Part shown: one piece after another, positions 15,229-24,476 of the stretch
Numbering within the stretch: the first letter of the stretch is position 1
Layout of the letters: each line of letters starts with the position of its first letter
From: Paractinoplanes bogorensis
GTDB lineage: Bacteria > Actinomycetota > Actinomycetes > Mycobacteriales > Micromonosporaceae
DNA: 64,000 nt
Assembly: GCF_018829635.1 (NCBI RefSeq)
Contig: NZ_JAHKKG010000010.1
Coordinates: 1-64,000 of the forward strand
Direction of reading: 5' to 3'
Notes under the pieces: generated by a model
Databases searched by the model: none
What the model was told of the DNA's origin: nothing
The model's input: the letters and a program-made list of their open reading frames with translations, nothing else
Position numbers and translations under genes: made by a program

Positions 15229-18200
15229 ACCTCGAACTCGAACAATGAGTAGCCCCAGGCCGTAGCGCGGGCCGTGCCGTTGATTCGGACGTAGCGGCCG
15301 GTAGCGGCCAGCGCCGTGCTGTCGTCCACTCCCCCGTCGCCGCCGGTGATCGTTCGGGCGGTGGTCCACGTGGTTCCGTTGGCCGACGTCTGGATTTGGT
15401 AACCCGAGCCGTATGCCGCCTCCCAAGTCAGCTTGACCCGGTTGATCGCGGTTGACTGGCCCAGGTCCACCTGGATCCACTGCGGATCGCTGAAGGTGCT
15501 CGCCCACCTGCTCGTCAGCGAACCGTCGACCGCGGCCGACGCCGGGTAGGCGACCGCCTCGGTGCTCGACGCCGTGGCCGGCTTGTTCAGCGCCAGGTTG
15601 CCCGAGGGCTGCACGACAACCCCGCCGTAGACCTCGAACTCGAACAGCGAGTAGCCCCAGGCCGTGCCGCGAGCCGTGCCGTTGATGCGCACGTAGCGGC
15701 CGGTGGCGCCGAGGCCCGTGTTGTCATCGACCCCGCCGTCGCCGCCGGTGATTGTTCGTACGGTGGTCCACGTGGTTCCGTTGGTGGACGTCTGGATCTG
15801 GTAACCCGAGCCGTACGCCGCCTCCCAGGTCAGCTTGACCCGGTCGATGGTGGTCGACTGGCCCAGGTCCACCTGGATCCACTGCGGATCGCTGAACGTG
15901 CTCGCCCACCTCGTGGTCAGTGAGCCGTCCACCGCGGCCGACGCCGGGTACGCGCCGGACTCCGTACTCGACGCGGTCACCGGCTTGTTCAGCGCCAGGT
16001 TGCCCGTCGGCGGCTGCGTGGTGCCGCCGGAGGTGAAGGTGAAGTCGTCGATGTCGAACAACGACCCGGCGCCGCCGGTGAACACCAGGTACAACTGGTT
16101 CGTTCCAGCGGGTGGGTTGATTGTTCCGGTGACGTCGACCCATGTCTCCCAGCCGCCGGTCGGGGCGACCTGCACCGTGCCGGCCACCGGGCCCGTTGGC
16201 GAGCCGGTCCGTACGGTCAGTGTGCCGCCGACGCCGGCCGAGGCGACCCGCGCCTTGATGCCGGTGACGCCGGCCAGGTTGTAGCGGGCGAAGGAGATCC
16301 AGTCGCCGTTCTCGATGTAGCCGACGGCGTTGCCGCCGTGGGCGTTGGCTTTGGGAGCGACCTGGATGCCGTTCATGGTGCTGAAGTGTTCGGCCTGCCG
16401 GGTCCGCGGCTGCAGCTGGTGCTGGGCCTGGACCGCGACGCCGTTGACGGGTGTGTACTCGGCGGCCAGCACTCCGAAGATGTTCGCGCTCGCGTCGTGC
16501 TCGCCGTCGACCGTGGTCTGGATCGAGCCGCTGCAACCGGTCTTGCTGGTGATCGGGTGACCGTGGCTGTCGTGGCCGAGCACGTAGTTGACGACGACCC
16601 GGTTGCAGTCGATGGTGGCGGCGTTCGGGTCGGTGACTTTGACCTCGTACGGCACCAGGTCGCCGAACTGGAACACCGACCCGTCGGGCGGGGCGACCAG
16701 CTGGATGGAGGCCCGGCCGACGCCGACGACCGTGCTGGCCGTCGAGGTTCGGCCGCCGGAGTCCCGTACGGTCAAGGTCGCGGTGTATTCGCCGTTGCTC
16801 GGGTAGGTGAAGGTCGGGTTGGCCGCCGTGGAATCGGTGCTGCCGTTGCTGGTGAAGTCCCAGGCGTAGGTGATCGGGTCGCCGTCCGGGTCGTTGCTGC
16901 CGGCCGAGCTGAACTGCACGGTCAGCGGCGCTGCACCCGACGACGGGGTGGCACTGATCTGCGCGATCGGCGCCCGGTTGCCGCCGCTGTTGTACTCGAT
17001 CCGGTAGAGCGCCGAGTTCTCGTCCCCGCCGAACCAGGTGGTGCCGTAGTCGAGCACGTAAAGCGCGCCGTCCGGCCCGAACTCCATGTCCATGATCGCC
17101 GTGCCGGTCCACGGGATCGGCTCGATCGCACCGGCCGTGCCGTCGCCGTTCAGGGTGACGGCCTTGATCCAGCGGCTGGTGAATTCCCCGAGCAGGACCT
17201 TTTTGTCGTACGAGGCGGGGAACTTGACGTCGGACGCCAGTCCCGGGTCGAAGTTGTAGACCGGGCCGCCCATGGGTCCGCCGCCGCCCAGCTCGGGACG
17301 CCAGGGACCCTGCCCGCCGTACGGGAGCCACGCCGCCTGCGACGCCGGCAGTGCGGTGATACCGGTGTTGTTCCGCGAGTTGTTCGTCGGCCCACCGGCA
17401 CAGTTGTACGGACCGGAGGACGGCCCGGTCGGGAAGGCGTATTCCTGGTACGGGGTGTTGTAGTTGGAGCAGTACGGCCAGCCGAAGAAGCCGGGCCGGG
17501 TGATCCGCTCGAACGACACGGTGCCCGCGGGGCCGCGCTGCGGGTCGGCCGAGCCGGCGTCGGGGCCGTAGTCGCCGAGGTAGACGACACCGGTGGCCTT
17601 GTCGACGCTCATCTTGAACGGGTTGCGGAAGCCCATGGCGTACACCTCGGGCTTGGTGTTGGGGGTTCCCGGGGCGAACATGTTGCCGCCCGGGATGGTG
17701 TAGCCGCCGGTCGCGCCCGGCTTGATCCGCAGCACCTTGCCGCGCAGGTCGTTGCTGTTGCCCGAGGTGCGCTGCGCGTCGTAGGCGGGGTTGCGGTCGG
17801 CCCGCTCGTCGAGCGGCGCGTAACCGGCCGAGTCGAACGGGTTGGTGTCGTCACCGGTGGACAGGTACAGGTTGCCGGCGGCGTCGAAGTCGATGTCACC
17901 GCCGACGTGGCAGCACAACCCGCGACTGGTCGGTACGTCGAGGATGGTCACCAGCGAGTTCGGGTCGATCGTGTTGTCGTCCCGTACGGTGAACCGGCCC
18001 AGCTTGTTGGAACCGTTGAACGGCGCGAACTGTGCCGCCGTACCGGTGGACGGAGCGTCGCCGCCCGGCGTGCTCAACGGTGGCGCGTAGTAGACGTACA
18101 CCCAGCGGTTGGTGGCGAAGTTCGGGTCGGCCTTGATGCTCTGCAGACCCTCCTCGTCGTGGCTGTAGACCGGCAGCGTCAGCGCGACCTTGGTGTTGCC

Positions 18201-19091
18201 GTTGACGTCGGTGTAGCGGATGACGCCGTTGCGCGAGGTGTGCAGCACACCCCGGTTGGGCAGCACGGTCATGCCCATCGGCTCGCCCACCTCGGACACG
18301 CCCTTGGCCAGGTTCACCTGGCTGAACGTGCCGGCCGGGCCCGACACCGAGCAGTTGCCGATGTTCTGCGCGGCGTACTTGATACCGCCGAGCAGGTGGG
18401 TCCGGAAGTTGGCCTCGGCGTAGCTCTCCTGGGTGTGGCCGAGGCCGGTGTACCAGGACCGGCCGCCGTCGTAGGGCCGGCACCACGAGATCGGGTGGTC
18501 GCCGTTCATGCTGCCGCCGGTGTACGTGGACTCGTCGAGATTCGCGAGTACGTGTACCTGCGAGCGCGGGTTGGTGCGGTAGTTGTACAGCTCGTCGGTG
18601 CGGTTCCAGTTCACCGGGATGCCCGCGTTGGACGGGTGGGCGGTGTCCTCGATCCGTACGGTGACCGGCTGGATCGCGGGGTGACTCGCGAAGTAGGCGC
18701 CGACGAGGTTGCCGTACCAGGGCCAGTCGTACTCGGTGTCGGACGCGGCGTGGACGCCGACATAGCCGCCGCCCGCGCGCAGATAGCGCTCGAACGCGGC
18801 CTGCTGGGTCGCGTCGAGCACGTCGCCGGTGGTGGACAGCCAGATCACCGCCTTGAACCGGGCCAGGTTGGCGTCGGTGAACTGGCCGGCGTCCTCAGTG
18901 GCCTCGACCGTGAAGTTGTTCTGCGCGCCCAGTTGCTGGATCGCGGTGATCCCGGCGGGGATGGCGTCGTGCCGGAACCCGGCGGTCTTGCTGAAGATCA
19001 GCACCGAGAAGTCGGCCGCGAAGGCCGGGGCGGCGTGGATGCCCGTCCCGGCCAGCACCAGGGCGACGATCAGTAACACTCTGCGAATCAT
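15219..19091 (-). CDS. Secreted ThuA-like / sorbosone-dehydrogenase protein with PKD, CBM6 and two discoidin domains
   Basis: This encodes 1290 residues. A signal peptide (1-25, APAFA) is followed by a ThuA-like domain (about 27-242; GGGYVGVHAASDTEYDWPWY, GRSWYTGLGHT). A glucose/sorbosone-dehydrogenase beta-propeller (about 260-695) includes CCHVGGDIDFDAAGNLYLS and GGPVYNF. Then come a PKD domain (about 703-790), a CBM6 (about 895-1020; NGDWISF, DIDDFTF) and two tandem F5/8-type C (discoidin) domains (1029-1155 and 1163-1289; NLALNKP, WIQVDLG). The combination is typical of exported sugar-oxidising enzymes that bind polysaccharide. LacI-type operator-like sites and a promoter lie upstream, and a terminator follows. 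The exact substrate is unknown. The ATG at 19091 is set by the signal peptide. Confidence 0.9.
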   Translation of the reverse strand: MIRRVLLIVALVLAGTGIHAAPAFAADFSVLIFSKTAGFRHDAIPAGITAIQQLGAQNNFTVEATEDAGQFTDANLARFKAVIWLSTTGDVLDATQQAAFERYLRAGGGYVGVHAASDTEYDWPWYGNLVGAYFASHPAIQPVTVRIEDTAHPSNAGIPVNWNRTDELYNYRTNPRSQVHVLANLDESTYTGGSMNGDHPISWCRPYDGGRSWYTGLGHTQESYAEANFRTHLLGGIKYAAQNIGNCSVSGPAGTFSQVNLAKGVSEVGEPMGMTVLPNRGVLHTSRNGVIRYTDVNGNTKVALTLPVYSHDEEGLQSIKADPNFATNRWVYVYYAPPLSTPGGDAPSTGTAAQFAPFNGSNKLGRFTVRDDNTIDPNSLVTILDVPTSRGLCCHVGGDIDFDAAGNLYLSTGDDTNPFDSAGYAPLDERADRNPAYDAQRTSGNSNDLRGKVLRIKPGATGGYTIPGGNMFAPGTPNTKPEVYAMGFRNPFKMSVDKATGVVYLGDYGPDAGSADPQRGPAGTVSFERITRPGFFGWPYCSNYNTPYQEYAFPTGPSSGPYNCAGGPTNNSRNNTGITALPASQAAWLPYGGQGPWRPELGGGGPMGGPVYNFDPGLASDVKFPASYDKKVLLGEFTSRWIKAVTLNGDGTAGAIEPIPWTGTAIMDMEFGPDGALYVLDYGTTWFGGDENSALYRIEYNSGGNRAPIAQISATPSSGAAPLTVQFSSAGSNDPDGDPITYAWDFTSNGSTDSTAANPTFTYPSNGEYTATLTVRDSGGRTSTASTVVGVGRASIQLVAPPDGSVFQFGDLVPYEVKVTDPNAATIDCNRVVVNYVLGHDSHGHPITSKTGCSGSIQTTVDGEHDASANIFGVLAAEYTPVNGVAVQAQHQLQPRTRQAEHFSTMNGIQVAPKANAHGGNAVGYIENGDWISFARYNLAGVTGIKARVASAGVGGTLTVRTGSPTGPVAGTVQVAPTGGWETWVDVTGTINPPAGTNQLYLVFTGGAGSLFDIDDFTFTSGGTTQPPTGNLALNKPVTASSTESGAYPASAAVDGSLTTRWASTFSDPQWIQVDLGQSTTIDRVKLTWEAAYGSGYQIQTSTNGTTWTTVRTITGGDGGVDDNTGLGATGRYVRINGTARGTAWGYSLFEFEVYGGVVVQPSGNLALNKPATASSTEAVAYPASAAVDGSLTSRWASTFSDPQWIQVDLGQSTAINRVKLTWEAAYGSGYQIQTSANGTTWTTARTITGGDGGVDDSTALAATGRYVRINGTARATAWGYSLFEFEVYS
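15225..15602 (-). repeat. 378-bp tandem repeat, distal discoidin copy
   Basis: The DNA for the last discoidin domain is nearly identical to 15627-16004, with a 402-bp period, indicating a recent in-frame duplication within the ThuA/dehydrogenase gene. Confidence 0.9.
15627..16004 (-). repeat. 378-bp tandem repeat, proximal discoidin copy
   Basis: This is the partner of 15225-15602, in the same orientation, with a 24-bp linker between copies. Both encode NLALNKP...WIQVDLG...FEFEVY domains. Confidence 0.9.
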
Positions 19092-19240
19092 GAACGGTGG
19101 GGTCCCTCTCGTGAGGGTCGGCACGTCACGCATCGGGGGAGGTCGCACGCGCCGCCATGGGGATGGGGTGAGTGGGGTGCTCGTCGACGACGCCCGATCG
19201 GGGGTGTGGCGCCGTCGCATCGTGGATCTCGAACCCCTCG

Positions 19241-19254
19241 GAGAGCGCTTTCTC
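19241..19254. promoter_or_regulatory. LacI-type operator-like site in the leader of the ThuA/dehydrogenase gene
   Basis: GAGAGCGCTTTCTC has the central AGCGCT core of actinomycete LacI/CebR-type operators with GAGA/TCTC flanks. It lies just downstream of the predicted promoter, where a repressor would block transcription. A related AGCGCT site is at 19382-19396, upstream of the promoter. Confidence 0.5.
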
Positions 19255-19266
19255 GGAGGTGCTGAA

Positions 19267-19295
19267 AAGTTAACAGATTCGTCATCGTCGAACAA
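19267..19295 (-). promoter_or_regulatory. Predicted promoter of the ThuA/dehydrogenase gene
   Basis: On the minus strand, TTGTTC (19295-19290) and TAACTT (19272-19267) are separated by 17 bp. The same TAACTT -10 hexamer appears in the promoter of the GH54 gene at 63872-63900. This is a sequence match only. Confidence 0.45.
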
Positions 19296-19381
19296 TGACT
19301 TCATCGATCGTCGTGAAACCAGACCGCCGAAGGGGCAACATCTGCCCGTTGAGGCAACGCGGCGCCGGACCTCCCACCGGC

Positions 19382-19396
19382 GGGAGAGCGCTTCCC
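19382..19396. promoter_or_regulatory. Second AGCGCT operator-like site
   Basis: GGGAGAGCGCTTCCC, an imperfect palindrome sharing GAGAGCGCTT with 19241-19254, lies upstream of the predicted -35. Two sites 141 bp apart could permit looping by a LacI-family tetramer. The gene at 19403-21688 ends just beside it. Confidence 0.4.
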
Positions 19397-19402
19397 GGCG
19401 GC

Positions 19403-21688
19403 CTACGTCCGGCTGCCCAGCCGGGTGAAGGAGAAGGCGAACACGGTCGACGTCACCCAGCCCAGGATCGTGCACAGGTTGAGCCACCACTCGAGCCAGG
19501 GGCCGTGGCCCTCGCCGACCGGGTACCAGGTGGAGCGCTGGTGCAGGTCGATGAGCGGCACCACGGTGTCGATGGCGTAGAAGAGCGGGCTCAGGCAGCG
19601 CACCTTTCCGTCGCCGCAGGTGCCGGGGCGCGGTGCCTCGCCGGGCAGGGGCCGGGCGCCGTCGGGACTGAACACGACGGCGTTGTCGTCGGTCGCGCGC
19701 AGCTGATCGCGGACCGCCGGCAGGTACAGGGACAACGTCACGGCGGCGATCAGGAGGATGAGGAGATAGATCGCCCGTTGTGGACGGAAGCCGTAGCGGA
19801 CGGTGGTGTCCTGGAGGCGATCGATGGCCCTGGCGCGACGAGGGCGGCCGGCTCGGGCCTGACGTAAGGCGGCGATCTCCACCGCGTCGGCACCGTCGCG
19901 GTCGCCTGCCGTCCGGAGCACGGTGGCGAGATGCTGCCAGGCCCGCGGGTCGAACGGCCGCATCCGCGCGAGCCAGGCGATCCGTTCGTCCGCGTCCCAG
20001 ACGGCACGGCCGGACTCCCAGTCGACGGGCGCGAACCTGTCGTACCGGAAGCCGCCGAGGTACGAGGTGACCGGCCAGTCGGATTCCGGGCGGTCGGCCA
20101 ACGCAGTCGTCGTGGCGTCGGTGAGGTCGATGCCACCGGCCTTGATGGTCCAGCCGAGCAGCAGACCACTGCGGACGTCGGCGGCCAGCGCCTCGAGGGC
20201 GACGCCGCGGGGATTCGGTTCACCCGGTGGCTCCAGGCCAGCGGGGCGCCATTCCAGCACCGCTCCGTCGGCCCGCAGCCGTCCCCCGACGACCGCGCGG
20301 TTGAGCACCACGAGCCCGATGGACCGGAACTTTCCGCAGATCCGGACGTTGCCGCTGACTTCAGCCATATGCAGGCTCAACGTCTTGTCGCCCGGGTTGC
20401 TGATGTAAGCGTCGGCGGCGTCCACCACACCGCCGACCGAGGCGCCGCGAAAGTTGAGGCCGCCCCCTACCGCATTGACCCCGGCCAGCCGCAGATCTCC
20501 CTGGATGCGGATGCCGACAGCACTGATGCAACGCCGTTGCCGCGGGGTCGTGAAGCTCGCACCGTCGAAGCGGACCGGACCGTCGACCTGAGCGTTGTCC
20601 AGCTTCACGGTGCCTTCGATCGAGACGTCGGCCGCCTCGATGCCGCCAATGCCGGCTTGGGCGAGATCGACGGCGATGTCGCCCGGGTTCCAGACGGAAC
20701 CCTCCACCCTCAGGCCGCCCTCCAACCGCGCGCCGGTCAGCAGCAAGCCGCCTCGCACCACGGTGTCGCCCTCGATCCGCATGGCGCCGCGCACGGACAG
20801 TTGCGAAGCGAACAGAAGGGGCCGGCTCATAGGGGTGGCGATGTTGTAGGGGTGGGCACCGACGCCGCTTGGTGGCGCCGTCAGTTGGGCGTTCCGCATG
20901 AAGAAGGTCCCACCGATCGCCGTGTGGTTCATGTCGATCCGTCCGCGGATCCGGCTGGGCTCCTTGGTCTTCGCCGAGTCGAGAACGAAGACGCTCCCAC
21001 CGATGGAGGCACTGGCCAGGTTGAGCGCCCGCCCGTCGCCGGAGGTGAGTTGCGCGCCGATCAGGTCGAGCGAGCCGTTGACCCGGGCGGCGCCGAAGCG
21101 AACCTCCCCGGTCGCTCGAAATCCGTCGGGCAGCAGGATCGCGCCGTCCACCCGGACCCGATCGGCGTTGATCGCGAAGCCGGTCGACGGCAGTACATGG
21201 GTGCCGCGCGCCACGATGCTGCCGCCGAGCTCGGCCTCGATGAGCCAGACACTGGCCCGGGTGCTGCCCCCGGGCCGTGCGGCCAACTCCCCGGTGATCA
21301 CCATGCCCGAGACGTCGAGATCGCGGTCGATCCGGCAGCCCGTGGCGAGCATCCCCGGCAGGACGTACGGCCGGAGGGTGGGATCGGCGGTGATCGACAG
21401 ATCGTGCAGATGCGCGCCCCGCACATCGATCGGCTCGGTGAAGTCGCACGAGGTGAAGGCCAGCGGGACCGCCACCTCACAGGCTCGCAGATCGAGCGGG
21501 CCCACGATGCGGGCGCGATCGAGCCGCAGCCCGTACGGGTCGAGGCCCTCGCCGGCGAGACATGCCGATCGCAGGTCGGCGGCGTTCACGTCGGCCCCGG
21601 CGCAGGTCAGACTCCGGCCGGCCCGCGATGCCGCGAGCAGCTGCGGGACGAGGTCCTGATCCGGCCGCAGCGGAAGAAACGGTGACAC
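19403..21688 (-). CDS. Membrane-anchored beta-helix (bactofilin/pentapeptide-like) protein
   Basis: This encodes 761 residues. Residues about 50-490 consist of repeating strand motifs such as GPLDLRACEV, VDGAILLPDGF, VNGSLDLIGAQL and GGLRVEGSVW, spaced about 20 residues apart, as in right-handed beta-helices. Residues about 540-640 are helical and soluble. Two or three membrane segments follow (AIYLLILLIAAVTLSLYLPA near 650; SPLFYAIDTVVPLIDL; WWLNLCTILGWVTSTVFAF at the end). Similar actinomycete proteins are sometimes named membrane-associated oxidoreductases without biochemical support; no redox motif is visible. It stands divergent from the AraC gene at 21746 with a 57-bp spacer. Confidence 0.75.
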   Translation of the reverse strand: MSPFLPLRPDQDLVPQLLAASRAGRSLTCAGADVNAADLRSACLAGEGLDPYGLRLDRARIVGPLDLRACEVAVPLAFTSCDFTEPIDVRGAHLHDLSITADPTLRPYVLPGMLATGCRIDRDLDVSGMVITGELAARPGGSTRASVWLIEAELGGSIVARGTHVLPSTGFAINADRVRVDGAILLPDGFRATGEVRFGAARVNGSLDLIGAQLTSGDGRALNLASASIGGSVFVLDSAKTKEPSRIRGRIDMNHTAIGGTFFMRNAQLTAPPSGVGAHPYNIATPMSRPLLFASQLSVRGAMRIEGDTVVRGGLLLTGARLEGGLRVEGSVWNPGDIAVDLAQAGIGGIEAADVSIEGTVKLDNAQVDGPVRFDGASFTTPRQRRCISAVGIRIQGDLRLAGVNAVGGGLNFRGASVGGVVDAADAYISNPGDKTLSLHMAEVSGNVRICGKFRSIGLVVLNRAVVGGRLRADGAVLEWRPAGLEPPGEPNPRGVALEALAADVRSGLLLGWTIKAGGIDLTDATTTALADRPESDWPVTSYLGGFRYDRFAPVDWESGRAVWDADERIAWLARMRPFDPRAWQHLATVLRTAGDRDGADAVEIAALRQARAGRPRRARAIDRLQDTTVRYGFRPQRAIYLLILLIAAVTLSLYLPAVRDQLRATDDNAVVFSPDGARPLPGEAPRPGTCGDGKVRCLSPLFYAIDTVVPLIDLHQRSTWYPVGEGHGPWLEWWLNLCTILGWVTSTVFAFSFTRLGSRT

Positions 21689-21745
21689 CTGCTCAACGTA
21701 GAGCGACGACGGCCCGCGAGCACGACTCCGCGTACGATCTCATCC

Positions 21746-22600
21746 ATGGGGGCCGCGGCTGACGACCATCTCAGCCTGGGGACCTGGCGGCGGGATCCGG
21801 GCACGGTTGTGCGACCCGGCGTGCCGGGGAACGCGGGCGACTCGGCGATCGTGGCCGCGTCGGAGGTGCCCGGCGTGGCGACCGAGTGGGCTCCGCACTC
21901 GCATCCGCTTCATCTGCTCGTCTGGGTTCGCGGCGGCACGCTGACCTCGCGGATCGGGAACCGGCTGTTCACCGTGCCGCCGGGGTTCGGGCTGTGGCTG
22001 CCCGCGGGTGTGGTGCACGGCGGGCGGCTGACGGCGGCGGCCGAGTTGCATGAGGCGTTCTTCGCGCCGGAGCGGACGCCGGTGGCGTTCGCCGGGCCGA
22101 CCTCGATCACGATGACGCCGCTGCTCGAAGCCTTGCTCGTGCGGCTGGCCGGGCCGGATCTGGCGGCCGGCGAGCGGGTGCGCACCGAGGCCGTGGTGTT
22201 CGACGTGCTCGAGCCGGCCGAGCGACCGATCGCGCTCGAGCTGCCCGGTGACCCGCGGATCGACGCGATCGCCGAGGCACTGCTGGCCGATCCGGCCGAC
22301 GAGCGGGGACTGCAGGAGTGGGCGGCCGAGCTGGCTACGAGCGAGAGAACCGTCACTCGGGCCTTCCGGGAGGCGACCGGCCTGTCGTTCGCGCAGTGGC
22401 GGCAGGCGCTGCGGGTGCATGTGGCCTTGGCCATGCTTTCCGACGGTACGGACGTCCGGAATGTCAGCGAACGACTGGGTTATTCGCAGCCGAGCACGTT
22501 CATCGCGGCGTTCCGGCGGGTGATGCGGGTTACGCCCGGCGCGCTCCATGTCCGGAATCCCGTATCGCCTGTCCAGAGTGCGGGATTGCCGCCAAGCTAA
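21746..22600 (+). CDS. AraC-family regulator with cupin sensor, probably of iron uptake
   Basis: This encodes 284 residues. The N-terminal part is a cupin-like sensor (HSHPLHLLVWVRGGTLTSRI, VPPGFGLWLPAGVVHGG, about 50-95). The C-terminal part carries two AraC helix-turn-helix units (ELATSERTVTRAFREATGLS and VSERLGYSQPSTFIAAFRRV, about 205-265). It lies 58 bp before the ATP-binding gene of a siderophore-type ABC transporter on the same strand, and an iron box overlaps its stop codon. Similar regulators next to such transporters activate uptake when the siderophore is present; this role is inferred from position. Confidence 0.85.
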   Translation: MGAAADDHLSLGTWRRDPGTVVRPGVPGNAGDSAIVAASEVPGVATEWAPHSHPLHLLVWVRGGTLTSRIGNRLFTVPPGFGLWLPAGVVHGGRLTAAAELHEAFFAPERTPVAFAGPTSITMTPLLEALLVRLAGPDLAAGERVRTEAVVFDVLEPAERPIALELPGDPRIDAIAEALLADPADERGLQEWAAELATSERTVTRAFREATGLSFAQWRQALRVHVALAMLSDGTDVRNVSERLGYSQPSTFIAAFRRVMRVTPGALHVRNPVSPVQSAGLPPS

Positions 22601-22613
22601 GGCTCGCCTAACC
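22597..22613. promoter_or_regulatory. Probable IdeR/DmdR iron box
   Basis: TAAGGCTCGCCTAACC resembles the actinobacterial iron-repressor box: TWAGGC and GCCTAA arms around a 2-bp centre, with one mismatch in the palindrome. It lies about 46 bp upstream of the ABC transporter ATPase start. Iron-dependent repression of the transporter genes is inferred. Confidence 0.6.
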
Positions 22614-22658
22614 TCCGGCAGGCAAGGCAACCCTTACCTGTGAAAAGCGGAGCGGACA

Positions 22659-23438
<780 letters not shown>

Positions 23439-24476
23439 ATGAAGCGCCTGACGGCCACCGCGGCCGCCCTCCTCCTGACCATGACGGCTTGTGGCACGAC
23501 CACGGTCGAGGAACCGGTCGCCCAGACCGCATCGACGTCGCAGACCTGCGCCGATGACACCACGAAGACCTCGACCGACCCGGTGTCCATGACCGACGGT
23601 GTCGGCCGCAAGGTCGAGCTGGCCAAGCCCGCCTCGCGCGTCGCCGTGCTGGAATGGCAGCAGACCGAGGACGTGCTGACGCTGTGCCTCACGCCGGTCG
23701 CGGTGGCCGACCCCAAGGGCTACGGCACCTATGTGAAGGCGGAACCGCTGCCCGCGAGCGTGATCAGCACCGGCGAGCGCGGCGAGCCCGACCTGGACGC
23801 GCTCTACGCGCAGAACCCCGATCTCATCGTGGTCGAGGCGTTCAAGGCCGACGACGAGCTGATCACCAAGCTGGAGAAGCGCGGCGTGCCCGTGCTGGCC
23901 ACGGTCGGTGCCGACGCGTCGGGGCAGATCGAGAACATGAAGAAGGTGTTCTCGATGATCGGGCAGGCGACCGGGCGCACCGAGCGGGCCGATCTGGTGC
24001 TCAAGCAGTTCGACACGCACCTGGCCGAGGCCAAGGCCAAGGTGACGGCGGCGAACGTGCAGGCCAAGGACTTCCTCTTCTTCGACGGGTGGATCGAGGG
24101 CGGGAACGTCGTCATCCGCCCGTACGGGAAGGGTGCTCTGTTCACCGAACTCGGCGAGCAGCTGGGGATGACGCCGGCCTGGACCGACAAGATCAATGCG
24201 GCCTACGGGAGCGGGGGCGTCGATCCGGCGTACGGGCTGGCCCAGACCGACATCGAGGGACTGACCGCGGTCGGCGGCGCCACGCTGTTCTACTCCGACG
24301 ACGAGACCCCCGACAGCTACGTCAAGGACCTGGTCAAGAGCCCGATCTGGACGGCTCTCCCGGCGGTCAAGGAGGGCCGCGCGTACGCCTTCCCGGCCGG
24401 CGTCTGGGGCGCGGGCGGCCCGCTGTCGAACGAGCAGGCGATCGACGCCTACGTGAAGATCCTGACGAAGGAGTGA
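23439..24476 (+). CDS. Ferric-siderophore substrate-binding lipoprotein
   Basis: This encodes 345 residues of the FecB/FepB class. A lipoprotein signal ends in LTMTAC, with the lipidated Cys at 18. DGVGRKVELAKPASRVAVLEW near the mature N-terminus and LYAQNPDLIVVEAF are conserved features of periplasmic-binding fold III proteins. It begins directly after the ATPase stop and overlaps the permease start by four bases (GTGA), so the three are translationally coupled. The bound siderophore is unknown. Confidence 0.92.
   Translation: MKRLTATAAALLLTMTACGTTTVEEPVAQTASTSQTCADDTTKTSTDPVSMTDGVGRKVELAKPASRVAVLEWQQTEDVLTLCLTPVAVADPKGYGTYVKAEPLPASVISTGERGEPDLDALYAQNPDLIVVEAFKADDELITKLEKRGVPVLATVGADASGQIENMKKVFSMIGQATGRTERADLVLKQFDTHLAEAKAKVTAANVQAKDFLFFDGWIEGGNVVIRPYGKGALFTELGEQLGMTPAWTDKINAAYGSGGVDPAYGLAQTDIEGLTAVGGATLFYSDDETPDSYVKDLVKSPIWTALPAVKEGRAYAFPAGVWGAGGPLSNEQAIDAYVKILTKE

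Noticed and set aside
16338..19076. 912-residue plus-strand frame
   Set aside because: It is antisense to the ThuA/dehydrogenase gene and has the Val/Arg/Gly composition expected of a shadow.
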